Below the pieces are notes generated by a model. It made no database searches. It was not told where the DNA came from and saw only the letters and a list, made by a program, of their open reading frames with translations. This document shows, in pieces, positions 1-6,794 of a DNA stretch of 13,487 bases (positions are counted from its first letter, which is position 1; every line of letters starts with the position of its first letter). The DNA lies in contig CAZNTU010000151.1 of assembly GCA_964575975.1 (NCBI GenBank), forward strand, positions 1-13,487, written 5' to 3'. This DNA is from G963674505 sp964575975 (GTDB taxonomy: Bacteria > Desulfobacterota > Desulfobacteria > Desulfobacterales > SKZT01). Made by a program: the position numbers and the translations under genes.

Positions 1-1
1 C

Positions 2-622
2 GACATCTCCTTCTCTTCCATCCACGTGTGTAGCATGGGCGGCCTGATGGCGATCAAAAGTGGAGTCTGCCACTTGGCGGGTTCCCATCTTCTTGACGTA
101 AACGACGGCTCCTACAACGTATCCTATATCCGTCGATACCTGCCCGACACTCCGGTCAAACTGGTAAACCTGGTCATGAGGGATCAGGGGCTGATCGTGC
201 TCCCGAACAATCCGAAAAACATCCGGGGAATCGAGGACCTTGCGCGCGAGGACGTGACTTTCGTGAACCGGCAGGGCGGTTCGGGCACGCGCATCCTGCT
301 GGACTACCGGCTTGGGCGGCTGGGCATCGACCCCGGAAGCATCAAGGGCTACGGCGACGACGAGTTCACGCACATGTCGGTCGCCGCTGCGGTGCTAAGC
401 GGAAGGGCCGACGTCGGCCTGGGCATCTACGCTGCCGCCAAGGCCCTGCGGCTGGATTTTATCCCCGTGGTCACCGAACAGTACGATCTCGTGATTCCCG
501 AAGGCTATTTCGAGACGAAAAATATCCAACTCCTTTTGGAGACCATAAACACCCCGGAATTTAAAAAGCGCGTGGAGGCGCTGGGCGGCTACTCGACCGA
601 GAAAACGGGAATGTTCTTATAA
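2..622 (+). CDS. MoeA/LysR-type periplasmic-binding-like domain protein, 3' part (5' end outside window)
   Basis: The reading frame is open to the left edge, so this is the C-terminal ~206 residues of a longer protein. The sequence matches the PBP-like domain (PF12727) found at the C-terminus of some MoeA molybdopterin molybdenumtransferases and of some stand-alone HTH regulators. Visible signatures in order are a GGLMAIKSG...AGSHLLD block, VNRQGGSGTRILLDY, a GYGDDEFTHMSVAAAVLSGRADVGLG block and a LDFIPVVTEQYDLVIP segment near the end. The domain is known to resemble bacterial solute-binding folds and is thought to bind molybdate, a cofactor precursor or a related small ligand. Whether the missing N-terminus is a MoeA catalytic domain or a DNA-binding domain cannot be seen. 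It stops at TAA 620-622. The next strong + strand terminator is at 944-970, so transcription may run on into the remnant at 735-880. The domain call is firm. The identity of the whole protein is open. Confidence 0.85.
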   Translation, partial: DISFSSIHVCSMGGLMAIKSGVCHLAGSHLLDVNDGSYNVSYIRRYLPDTPVKLVNLVMRDQGLIVLPNNPKNIRGIEDLAREDVTFVNRQGGSGTRILLDYRLGRLGIDPGSIKGYGDDEFTHMSVAAAVLSGRADVGLGIYAAAKALRLDFIPVVTEQYDLVIPEGYFETKNIQLLLETINTPEFKKRVEALGGYSTEKTGMFL

Positions 623-734
623 CCCGTATCTTTCGATCTCGCGGTGTAGGATTGCGGCGGGAATTCCGGGGATAGACCGGATTTCGCGGGCAATAGTATT
701 ATGATATCAAGCGGACCGAGGACTTCACGCAATA

Positions 735-880
735 TGGTCAAGGGCATGAAGAAACTGGAAAGATCGCCGCACGACGGCCTGTTCAAGAGCATCTTCAAGA
801 ACGCGAGGAACGCGAGGGACTTTCAAGTCCCTGCATTCCCCCGAAATGAAGGAAATTCTGCCGAGCCTGGTAGAGGCGAA
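735..880 (+). pseudogene. N-terminal remnant of an Rpn/PD-(D/E)XK-type recombination-promoting nuclease
   Basis: Reading from about 735, the frame gives MKKLERSPHDGLFKSIFKN followed by ARNARDF. This resembles the conserved start of the Rpn (YhgA-like, PF04754) nuclease/transposase family, where an HD-x-x-F-K segment is followed by a N-A-x-D-F segment. Just after the ARDF codons (near 821-823) the similarity continues in the next frame as KSLHSPEMKEILPSLVE, which matches the family's LPPE-like segment. This means one frameshift. Beyond about 880 no family similarity is visible in any frame, so more than 80 percent of the usual ~300-residue protein is missing. The remnant lies between the MoeA-type gene and the + strand terminator at 944-970. 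No inverted repeats or target duplication were seen. The family assignment is by eye on a short stretch and is moderate only. A chance ORF is the alternative. Confidence 0.5.
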
Positions 881-943
881 GAGAGGGGTAGGGGTTTCCA
901 ATACAAATAGAGATATCGTGGGAACGAGACGCAAGGTTTGGTT

Positions 944-970
944 GGCCGCCAAAGCGGCGGCCGATTTTTT
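944..970 (+). terminator. Rho-independent terminator (+ strand)
   Basis: A perfect 7-bp GC-only stem, GGCCGCC (944-950) and GGCGGCC (956-962), closes a 5-nt loop and is followed by GA and a run of seven T on the + strand. The polarity is + only, because the other side of the stem lacks a T run. It probably ends transcription from the MoeA-type gene and the nuclease remnant. It also faces the end of the oppositely oriented bzaF at 1054. Confidence 0.8.
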
Positions 971-1053
971 TAAAGTGGAACGACGCGACGCCGAACCCCC
1001 GATCAGTTTTCGAGGTGCTTCGACCGGGCCGCTCTATCGTTTCCTTTCAAAGC

Positions 1054-2397
1054 CTAACGACTGACGCCTGCCTTTCCCGATCCGTCCAAAGCGATTTTCC
1101 CGCCTTTGATGTCCCCGCAAAAAATCTCCATCCCTTTTTTCATTGCGCAGAAGTCACCGCACATGGTGCATGTATTTTGCTCTTTGGGAGTCCTTTCGTT
1201 CCTGACCCGGCGAGCGATTTCCGGGAAAAGGAGGCGTTTTTCCAGCTCCTGCCAGCGCATGTCGCGCCGGGCCATGGACGCCAGCATTTCGCCATTTCGT
1301 CGTTCCGGGTATTTGCACAGGTCGCCGACCCGCACGGCGAGCCTGGTGGTCCTGACTCCTTCCCGGACGTCTTGTTCGTTCGGTAGAGCCAAGTGCTCGG
1401 CGGGGGTGATGTAGCAGATCAGGTCGGCGCCGAACCTTGCGGAGCTGGCGGCCCCGATGGCGGCCACAACATGGTCGTATCCGGCTCCCGTGTCGCAGGG
1501 GATCGGGCCCAGGACGTAATATGGAGCGTTACCGCTCATGCGTTTTTCCAGGATGATATTCGCCTCGATCTCGTCAAGGGGCACATGCCCGGGTCCTTCC
1601 ACCATGGTTTGGCAACCCATTTCCCGCCCCATTTCGGCAAGCTCGCAGTTGATCACCATCTCGGCCATCTGCGCTCTGTCGTGGCTGTCGTGGATTGCGC
1701 CCGCGCGGATTCCGTTTCCTAAAGAGAGGACCGCGTCGTGTTTCTTCATGATTTCGCAGACCCTGTCGAATTGCTCGTACAAAGGATTTTCCCTGTCGTT
1801 GGCTTCCATCCAGGCGGCCAAAAAAGTGCCGCCCTTGCTGGCGAGACCGCCGTAGCGAAATCCCTGCTTTCGCAGACGTTCCAGCGAAAACCGGTTGATT
1901 CCGCAATGGATGGCCATGAAGGAGACCCCGTCGTCGAGTTGCCTTTCGATCAGGTCGAACAGGTATTCCGGATCGAGCTTCGCGGGGTTTCTATGTTTCC
2001 TGGCGGTTTCCTTGAACGCCTGGTAGAGGGGAACGTTTCCCACCGGGAGGTTGACGGCCGCGAGCACTTCGCGCCTGACCCCGTCCAGGTCGCCGCCCGC
2101 GGAAAGCTCCATCAGGGTGTCGGCGCCTTCCTCCTCGGCCGCTTTCGCCTTTTTCACTTCCTCGTCGATGTCGCATATGTCCGACGAAGTCCCGATGGAT
2201 GCGTTGACTTTAGTTCTTAGGCCTCGTCCGATGCCAACGGCCCTTTGATTTTTTCTCGACGGATGCGACAGTATGACGATTTCGCCTTTGGCCGTCCGTT
2301 CCCGGATAACTTCGACCGGGAGATTTTCTTCTTTCGCGACCTGTTTCATTTGGGGCGTGACAATGCCCTCGAGGGCAGATTCCAGCTGGGTTTTCAT
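1054..2397 (-). CDS. bzaF: ThiC-superfamily radical SAM enzyme, probably 5-hydroxybenzimidazole synthase BzaF
   Basis: This 447-residue protein matches the short form of ThiC, without the long N-terminal extension of E. coli ThiC. Family blocks are present: NASIGTSSD (65-73), GADTLMELS (91-99), MAIHCGINR (161-169), LSLGNG (224-229), MVEGPGHVPLDEI (265-277), YYVLGPIPCD (293-302) and ITPAEHLALPNEQDV (330-344). The C-terminal cluster-binding cysteines are C410, C413 and C417. ThiC converts aminoimidazole ribotide (AIR) to the thiamin pyrimidine. Its paralogue BzaF converts AIR to 5-hydroxybenzimidazole, a cobamide lower ligand, in anaerobes. Sequence alone does not separate them for me. The leader does: it carries a complete cobalamin riboswitch and no TPP riboswitch, which favours BzaF. 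The ATG at 2397 has a clear GGAGG site at 2403-2407. No other bza, cob or thi gene is in the window. Alternative: a thiC misregulated or shared with thiamin synthesis. Confidence 0.75.
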   Translation of the reverse strand: MKTQLESALEGIVTPQMKQVAKEENLPVEVIRERTAKGEIVILSHPSRKNQRAVGIGRGLRTKVNASIGTSSDICDIDEEVKKAKAAEEEGADTLMELSAGGDLDGVRREVLAAVNLPVGNVPLYQAFKETARKHRNPAKLDPEYLFDLIERQLDDGVSFMAIHCGINRFSLERLRKQGFRYGGLASKGGTFLAAWMEANDRENPLYEQFDRVCEIMKKHDAVLSLGNGIRAGAIHDSHDRAQMAEMVINCELAEMGREMGCQTMVEGPGHVPLDEIEANIILEKRMSGNAPYYVLGPIPCDTGAGYDHVVAAIGAASSARFGADLICYITPAEHLALPNEQDVREGVRTTRLAVRVGDLCKYPERRNGEMLASMARRDMRWQELEKRLLFPEIARRVRNERTPKEQNTCTMCGDFCAMKKGMEIFCGDIKGGKIALDGSGKAGVSR

Positions 2398-2472
2398 AAT
2401 AATCCTCCATTCCGATAAAGTCGATTAAGAAAAACACAATACCAGAGTGGATGTCCGATCGGCTTGCGGCCC

Positions 2473-2520
2473 AATAAAAAGGGTTCCGACAAGGCCGTTT
2501 TTCGGACCCGCCGGAACCCT
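2473..2520 (-). terminator. Riboswitch expression-platform terminator upstream of bzaF
   Basis: On the minus strand AGGGTTCCG (2512-2520) pairs perfectly with CGGAACCCT (2480-2488) over a 23-nt loop, followed directly by a T-rich tract (TTTTTATT on the transcript strand). It lies between the cobalamin aptamer and the bzaF start. This is the expected place for a ligand-dependent attenuator that stops transcription when cobalamin is bound. Confidence 0.8.
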
Positions 2521-2543
2521 TTGCCATCGGATTCCCAGCTGTA

Positions 2544-2760
2544 GCTTTCCGGTTCGTCTTCTGACTCGCCCGACCCGCAGACCGCCTTCCCATCCGTATG
2601 ACGCCTTCGACTACGAACATTGTCGAATGACCTCGGGAACGATTCCCGCGAACGGACAGTGGCATACAAGTCTGCGGTCTTTTCGCGAAAAACGCGAAAA
2701 TCCGGGTTTACAGCGCCGGGTGCGTCACGGATTTTCACCGTGTTCCGTTAACCGGAAGGC
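2544..2760 (-). promoter_or_regulatory. Cobalamin (B12) riboswitch aptamer
   Basis: Read on the minus strand, all the conserved cobalamin-riboswitch elements occur in order. The closing stem is GCCTTCCGGTT (2750-2760) with AACCGGAAAGC (2544-2554), pairing with one G-U. The GGTGAAAATCC element is at 2729-2739. The B12 box core GCCACTG is at 2657-2663. GGGAAGGCGG is at 2582-2591, and GAGTCAGAAGAC is at 2556-2567. The variable arm contains a TTTTCGCG/CGCGAAAA hairpin near 2681-2700. The length of 217 nt is typical for the class. It is followed by an intrinsic terminator and then the ThiC/BzaF gene, so binding of a cobamide should reduce expression of that gene. Confidence 0.93.
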
Positions 2761-2779
2761 GCTCCACGAAATTGCAGGA

Positions 2780-2808
2780 AGGGTAAAGAAAAGTTTGGTT
2801 CTAGTCAA
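2780..2808 (-). promoter_or_regulatory. Sigma70-like promoter for the riboswitch-bzaF transcript
   Basis: On the minus strand a TTGACT -35 box (2803-2808) and a TACCCT -10 box (2780-2785) are 17 nt apart. The predicted start is about 2773, only some 13 nt before the first strand of the aptamer closing stem at 2760. It fits in the 70 bp between the diguanylate cyclase stop (2831) and the aptamer. The -10 match is only fair (3 of 6), but position and spacing are very good. Confidence 0.6.
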
Positions 2809-2830
2809 GGGAAAAACGAATCGCCGGAAA

Positions 2831-3805
2831 TCAAATCAGCCATTCAACTCTGTTTCTTCCCTTGTTTTTGGCGTTGTACAGCTGGCGGTCGGCCAGATCC
2901 AGAAGGTTTGCAAGCTCCATGTGCTGGGCGGGAATGATGGTCGCGCCGCCGATGCTGACGGTGACTCTCGTCGAAACGCCCGAGAAACCGTGGGCGATAT
3001 TGAGAGCTTCGATGGCGGTCCGAATGCTTTCGCAAAAGGTGGCTGCCTTTTCCGCCTCGGTATTGGGAAGGACGATGCCGAACTCCTCGCCCCCGACGCG
3101 TGCAGCCAAATCGTATGGCCGTTTCAGGTTTATCCTCAGTTCCCGCGCCAGCGCGCGCAAAACGCGGTCTCCGCTGGCATGGCCGTAATTGTCGTTGTAC
3201 TGCTTGAAATAATCCACGTCGCCCAGCGCGACGGACAATGGGCTGTTGTATCTCATTGAGCGTTGCCATTCCCGCAGAAGGGCCTGGTCGAAATAGCGCC
3301 GGTTGGGAATCTCCGTGAGCCCGTCGATGTGAGCCAGCGTCTCCAGCAGCTTTCGCTGGCGCACCATAGTCATTATGTTTCCGACTCGCGCTTCGACGAT
3401 CGACGGCATGAACGGTTTGGTAATGTAATCGACCGCGCCAAGCCTGAGTCCTTCCTCCTCGTTCCTGATGGAGTTCAGCGCCGTGATGAAGACGACCGGG
3501 ATCGTCTGCGTGAGGCTGTCTTCCTTGAGTCGCCGGATGAGCTGGAAACCGCTCATCTCGGGCATCATGATGTCCAAGAGGACAAGGTCCGGCTGTTCCT
3601 GCTCGATTCTTTCCAGAGCTTCCTGGCCGCTTCCGGCCATGATGGTTGTGTACTCGCCGCCAAGAAGGTCTGACAACAGCCTTCGGCTGATTTTGTCGTC
3701 ATCCACGATCAGGACGCGGGCCTTGTCAGACAAAACTTTGCTGACGTCTATCGGAAGTTGGTCCATTTTTTCGCAAATTTCATGGGTGCAATCTTCTGTA
3801 ATCAT
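2831..3805 (-). CDS. Response-regulator diguanylate cyclase (REC-GGDEF, PleD/WspR-like)
   Basis: This 324-residue cytoplasmic protein makes cyclic di-GMP from two GTP when its receiver domain is phosphorylated. The receiver domain (about 30-145) has the acidic pocket D35-D37, phospho-acceptor D78 in LLDIMMP, T108 and K130 in YITKPF. The GGDEF domain (about 160-324) starts with DGLTEIPNRR and has GDVDYFKQYND and the active-site VGGEEF (238-242). An RPYD I-site (229-232) lies exactly five residues before the GGEEF, so product inhibition is expected. I chose the ATG at 3805 because AAGGA lies just upstream and a promoter-like pair at 3854-3882 would place the longer TTG start (3850) at the transcription start. 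The partner kinase is not adjacent. The two-component pair at 8791-10855 has its own receiver. Function is firm, the input signal unknown. Confidence 0.93.
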   Translation of the reverse strand: MITEDCTHEICEKMDQLPIDVSKVLSDKARVLIVDDDKISRRLLSDLLGGEYTTIMAGSGQEALERIEQEQPDLVLLDIMMPEMSGFQLIRRLKEDSLTQTIPVVFITALNSIRNEEEGLRLGAVDYITKPFMPSIVEARVGNIMTMVRQRKLLETLAHIDGLTEIPNRRYFDQALLREWQRSMRYNSPLSVALGDVDYFKQYNDNYGHASGDRVLRALARELRINLKRPYDLAARVGGEEFGIVLPNTEAEKAATFCESIRTAIEALNIAHGFSGVSTRVTVSIGGATIIPAQHMELANLLDLADRQLYNAKNKGRNRVEWLI

Positions 3806-3853
3806 TCTTGATTCCTTTGAAGCAAGGCTTGCCGTCCTCTCGGTTCCCAAGTT

Positions 3854-3882
3854 AGATTAGCACGGTCGTTTCGATTTGTCAT
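3854..3882 (-). promoter_or_regulatory. Candidate promoter of the diguanylate cyclase gene
   Basis: On the minus strand ATGACA (3877-3882) and TAATCT (3854-3859) are separated by 17 nt. The predicted start near 3848 leaves a leader of about 40 nt to the ATG at 3805. The -35 box is good (5 of 6) and the -10 poor (3 of 6), so the call is tentative. Confidence 0.35.
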
Positions 3883-3903
3883 GTTTCTTTTGGCGCCTCC
3901 GAT

Positions 3904-3968
3904 GCCCTGCGTCGCCGATGCGCGGAGTCCTCGCGTTCCGGCGGAGCCCCGTTTTTTTAACGCAGGGC
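3904..3968. repeat. Inverted repeat with long loop between the diguanylate cyclase and rsmG
   Basis: GCCCTGCGT (3904-3912) and ACGCAGGGC (3960-3968) are perfect reverse complements around a 47-nt loop. The loop contains a run of seven T just before the second arm. It sits upstream of the diguanylate cyclase gene and downstream of rsmG (both minus strand). It could be a transcription end signal for rsmG or an operator, but the T run is on the wrong side for a standard terminator of either neighbour. Confidence 0.3.
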
Positions 3969-4018
3969 GCCGGATTCGAAAGGAATGAGCCGGCCGTGAA
4001 TTGAAAAAACGATCGGTT

Positions 4019-4711
4019 CTAAAGGTTGCGTCTGAAAACCACAAGCGTTCTTTCCTGTTCGAGTACGGGAAGCTCGTGGCTACGGGTTTCGATAGTCCAT
4101 TCCTCCGACGGACCCGCAAATGAATCGATATGCTTTCGAGTCTCTTCGATTTCGCTTTCGACGGACTTCGCCTTGTAGGCCAGAATAAAACCGCCCCGTG
4201 AAACCAACGGGGCCGCCATTTTGAAGAAAGTTTTCAATTCCGTCAGGGCGCGACACGCGACCACGCCGAACGTTTCCCTGTATCTTGCATCTTTTGCCAG
4301 ATCCTCGGCCCGAACATGCATTGCCGAAATGTCTTCCAATTTCAGAGTTCTGACGACATGTCGCAAAAAGCTCGTCTTTTTCCGGGAGGCTTCGACGAGA
4401 AGGCACGAGAGGGAAGGTTTCGCGACCTTCAGCGGTATGCCGGGAAAGCCTCCGCCAGAGCCGATATCCAAAAGGGTCGCGCCTTCGGGAATCAGCGGGG
4501 CGCCCGCTATGGAGTCTAAAAAGTGTTTGACCGCCATTTCGGTCGGGTCCGTGACGGCCGTAAGGTTCGTCTTCCGGTTCCAGGTCAAAAGCTCTAACGC
4601 GTGGGTTTCAAAGATTCGCGCCTGCCGATCGTCGATCAGTAGCCCCAGCCGCAATGCGCCTTCCGCTACGATCTCCCCCAGATTTCTCACATCAATTTTT
4701 CCCACGAGCAT
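4019..4711 (-). CDS. rsmG: 16S rRNA (guanine(527)-N7)-methyltransferase RsmG (GidB)
   Basis: This 230-residue protein is a cytoplasmic SAM-dependent methyltransferase that makes m7G527 in the 530 loop of 16S rRNA. Loss of RsmG in other bacteria gives low-level streptomycin resistance. The family's NLTAVTDPTEMAVKHFLDS segment is at 49-67, the SAM-binding loop LLDIGSGGGFPGIPL at 80-94, and the later VVACRALTELKTF and GGFILAYKA blocks are present. Length is near the usual 205-240. The ATG at 4711 has AAGGA a few bases upstream and lies inside the 3' end of the preceding gene (25-nt overlap), so it is probably translated together with the CoA-transferase/GNAT fusion. In many genomes rsmG lies with mnmG or parAB near the origin. 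That context is absent here. Confidence 0.96.
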   Translation of the reverse strand: MLVGKIDVRNLGEIVAEGALRLGLLIDDRQARIFETHALELLTWNRKTNLTAVTDPTEMAVKHFLDSIAGAPLIPEGATLLDIGSGGGFPGIPLKVAKPSLSCLLVEASRKKTSFLRHVVRTLKLEDISAMHVRAEDLAKDARYRETFGVVACRALTELKTFFKMAAPLVSRGGFILAYKAKSVESEIEETRKHIDSFAGPSEEWTIETRSHELPVLEQERTLVVFRRNL

Positions 4712-6612
4712 TCGTTCCTTTTTTTCGGTCCGGGGTTGTCACCGTCGAAATCGACGACAATTTGCACCTCGTTTTCGTTTTCGTTCCTCAGGTCGGCGTG
4801 GGGATAACGGTTGACGAAAACCTTTCGCATAGCCCCGTTCTCCTTCAAGACCGTGGCGGAAAAGCCTTGATAGGCGTTTTCCTTCGCGGCCTTCTCGAGG
4901 ATTCTCAGCAGATGCGACGCAATCCCCAAATTCTGGTAGTCCTCCCGGACCACGAACGCGGCGTCGGCCCGGCCGGCGTTTCCGGGCGCGTAGCTTCCGA
5001 TGGCGACGATCTCCTTTCCCCCTCGTTTTTGCACCTTGCCGATGATGGAAAGGCTCTTCTTGTAGTCCATGGCAGCCCAATGCTTCTGTACCACTTCGTG
5101 GGGGAAAAGTCGAATCCTGTGGAAAAAACGGGAATAGATCGTCTTTTCCTTGAGGGAATAGAAAAAGTTTCTGTACTCGAATTCGTCGGATGGAAACAGG
5201 GGCGCGAATTCCATTGTTTGTCCGTTCGGCAGTTTCTTTTCGTCCTTGTATCTCTCCACGAAAAGAAGATCGATCTGCGGGGGAGGAAGCTGGTCCGCGA
5301 AAATATAGCGATGCTTTTTCGCTTCGTCGATCAATTTGCTCCTGAACTTCGGATGGGCGATTTGGGCAAGTTCGATGACCCGCTGGTAAATGCTTTTTCC
5401 CTGGAGTTCCGCGATGCCGTACTCGGTCACCACGAAATCGACGTCTCCCCGCACGGCGGCGGCTCCCGCGCCCTCGCTCAAATGGGAGACAATACGGGAC
5501 ACTTGGCCGTCCCGAGCCGTGGATGGCAGGGCGATGACCGAAAATCCGCCCTTCGACATGGCGCTTCCCCGAATGAAATCCACCTGGTCACCGATGCCGC
5601 TGTAGAACAGGTAGCCCACGGAATCCGTGCAAACCTGGCCGGTAAGGTCCACCTCCAAGGCGCTGGAGATGGAAACCAAGTTGTCGTTCTTGGCGATGAC
5701 TGTGGGGTCGTTCACGAAATCGGACGCGCGGAAATAGAATCCGGGGTTGTCGTCCACGTACCGGTACAGCTTCTCCGATCCCATGCAAAGCGAGGCGACG
5801 GTTCTTCCTCGAAGATAATTCTTCCGGCGGTTGGTGATCGTCTTGTTCTCGAAAAGCGGCAGGAAGGCGTCCGTTATAACCTGCGTGTGGAGTCCTAGAT
5901 CCTTTTTGCCGTTCAGATATTTCAAAATCGCGTAAGGAAGATGCCCGAAACCGATCTGGAGCGTGGCGCCGTCGTCCACCAACCGTGAAACGTACATGCC
6001 GATTCTCTTGGCGATTTCTTCGTCCTTTTTCGCCGGAATGCTTTCCACAAGGGGTTCCTCGTGAAATACGAAGTAATCGATGTCGTCGATATGGACGAAG
6101 CTCGCCCCGCTGGTCCGAGGCATTCGCGGATTGATCTGGGCGATCACCAGTTGGGCGCTTTCCATGCCCGCCCGCGTGATATCGACCGAGACGCCCAGAC
6201 TGCAATAACCGAATCGGTCGGGAGGACTCACTTGGATCAAAGCGGCGTCAAGGCCGATTCGTCCGTTCGAGAAAAGCCCCGGAATCTGGGAAAGGTACGA
6301 GGGGATATAGTCGATCTTTCCCTCGAACGCGGCCTTGCGGATTCCCCTGGAAATGAAGAAAAGCTTCAGAAGAAAACGTTCGTGGAAAGCAGGGTCGTCG
6401 ACGTACTTCGCCAACGTGAAGGAGAGCATCTGGTAGATCATGACGTCCCGCAGTTCCGGGTCCTTTACCATCGCCTTGATCAAATACTGGGGCTCCCCGC
6501 ATCCGGTGCCGATGAAAACCCGGCTTCCCTTTCCGATATTCGAAACGGCTTCCGCAGCCGATACGACTTTGCCACTGCAAGTTGAAGAGATATTCGATTT
6601 GTCGTCCGCCAT
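4687..6612 (-). CDS. Acetyl-CoA hydrolase/CoA-transferase-like protein fused to a C-terminal GNAT domain
   Basis: This 641-residue two-domain protein begins with a family I CoA-transferase/acetyl-CoA hydrolase region (about 15-460). It shows GIG-like GFGHLPYAIL (221-230), NDPTVIAKNDNLVSISSALEVDLTGQV (301-327), SGIGDQVDFIRG (338-349) and VVTEYGIAELQGKS (394-407). A GNAT acyltransferase fold follows (about 495-620) with the acetyl-CoA-binding QNLGIA at 560-565. Such proteins move CoA between acyl groups and acetate or hydrolyse acyl-CoA. The GNAT half may acetylate a protein or small molecule. Residue 244 (HTQVITD) is Gln where I align the catalytic Glu of 4-hydroxybutyrate CoA-transferase, so classical ping-pong catalysis is in doubt. 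The ATG at 6612 is preferred over the ATG at 6681: it has AAGGAT upstream, and the promoter at 6662-6690 lies between the two. It overlaps rsmG. Substrate unknown. Confidence 0.88.
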   Translation of the reverse strand: MADDKSNISSTCSGKVVSAAEAVSNIGKGSRVFIGTGCGEPQYLIKAMVKDPELRDVMIYQMLSFTLAKYVDDPAFHERFLLKLFFISRGIRKAAFEGKIDYIPSYLSQIPGLFSNGRIGLDAALIQVSPPDRFGYCSLGVSVDITRAGMESAQLVIAQINPRMPRTSGASFVHIDDIDYFVFHEEPLVESIPAKKDEEIAKRIGMYVSRLVDDGATLQIGFGHLPYAILKYLNGKKDLGLHTQVITDAFLPLFENKTITNRRKNYLRGRTVASLCMGSEKLYRYVDDNPGFYFRASDFVNDPTVIAKNDNLVSISSALEVDLTGQVCTDSVGYLFYSGIGDQVDFIRGSAMSKGGFSVIALPSTARDGQVSRIVSHLSEGAGAAAVRGDVDFVVTEYGIAELQGKSIYQRVIELAQIAHPKFRSKLIDEAKKHRYIFADQLPPPQIDLLFVERYKDEKKLPNGQTMEFAPLFPSDEFEYRNFFYSLKEKTIYSRFFHRIRLFPHEVVQKHWAAMDYKKSLSIIGKVQKRGGKEIVAIGSYAPGNAGRADAAFVVREDYQNLGIASHLLRILEKAAKENAYQGFSATVLKENGAMRKVFVNRYPHADLRNENENEVQIVVDFDGDNPGPKKRNECSWEKLM

Positions 6613-6661
6613 TCGTATCCTTGTTGAAAAAAATGTGTCGATGCGTAGAAAACACGGGCGC

Positions 6662-6690
6662 ATTTTAAAACATATTCGCATATTTCACAA
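6662..6690 (-). promoter_or_regulatory. Sigma70-like promoter for the CoA-transferase/GNAT-rsmG unit
   Basis: On the minus strand TTGTGA (6685-6690) and TAAAAT (6662-6667, 5 of 6 to consensus) are spaced by 17 nt. Transcription would start near 6655, giving a leader of about 43 nt that includes the AAGGAT site before the ATG at 6612. An upstream ATG at 6681 would lie outside this transcript. Confidence 0.6.
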
Positions 6691-6735
6691 CCGGTCTTTT
6701 CTCGCGAGTCGGCGCGGCAGGCTGAAACAGTCATG

Positions 6736-6780
6736 AAAATCGAGCGGGAACCAGGGCTTGGCGGCGGCCCGGGTTCCCGC
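6736..6780 (-). terminator. Terminator-like hairpin after the DUF2382 gene pair
   Basis: On the minus strand GCGGGAACC (6772-6780) pairs perfectly with GGTTCCCGC (6744-6752) over a 19-nt GC-rich loop and is followed by TCGATTTT. It lies about 15 nt past the stop of the gene ending at 6795, and before the promoter of the next unit. The T tract is short, so termination may be partial. Confidence 0.5.
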
Positions 6781-6794
6781 GAGGCATTTGAATG

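Noticed and set aside
2398..2830. TPP (thiamin) riboswitch upstream of the ThiC-like gene
   Set aside because: None of the conserved TPP elements (such as the CTGAGA motif with its partner segment) is present. The region matches the cobalamin aptamer in all its conserved blocks.
3806..3850. TTG start (3850) for the diguanylate cyclase
   Set aside because: It is at the predicted transcription start and lacks a ribosome site. ATG 3805 has AAGGA upstream.
4000..4018. Intrinsic terminator for rsmG
   Set aside because: A run of six T follows the stop on the minus strand, but the only nearby stem is the 6-bp CGATCG palindrome with no loop.
4654..5898. Plus-strand ORF of 414 codons opposite the CoA-transferase/GNAT gene
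   Set aside because: The minus strand has clear domain motifs over the same bases. The plus ORF has no recognisable family pattern and is a GC-rich shadow.
6613..6681. Upstream ATG (6681) for the CoA-transferase/GNAT protein
   Set aside because: The promoter at 6662-6690 overlaps it, the added 23 residues show no family likeness, and the ATG at 6612 has a proper ribosome binding site.
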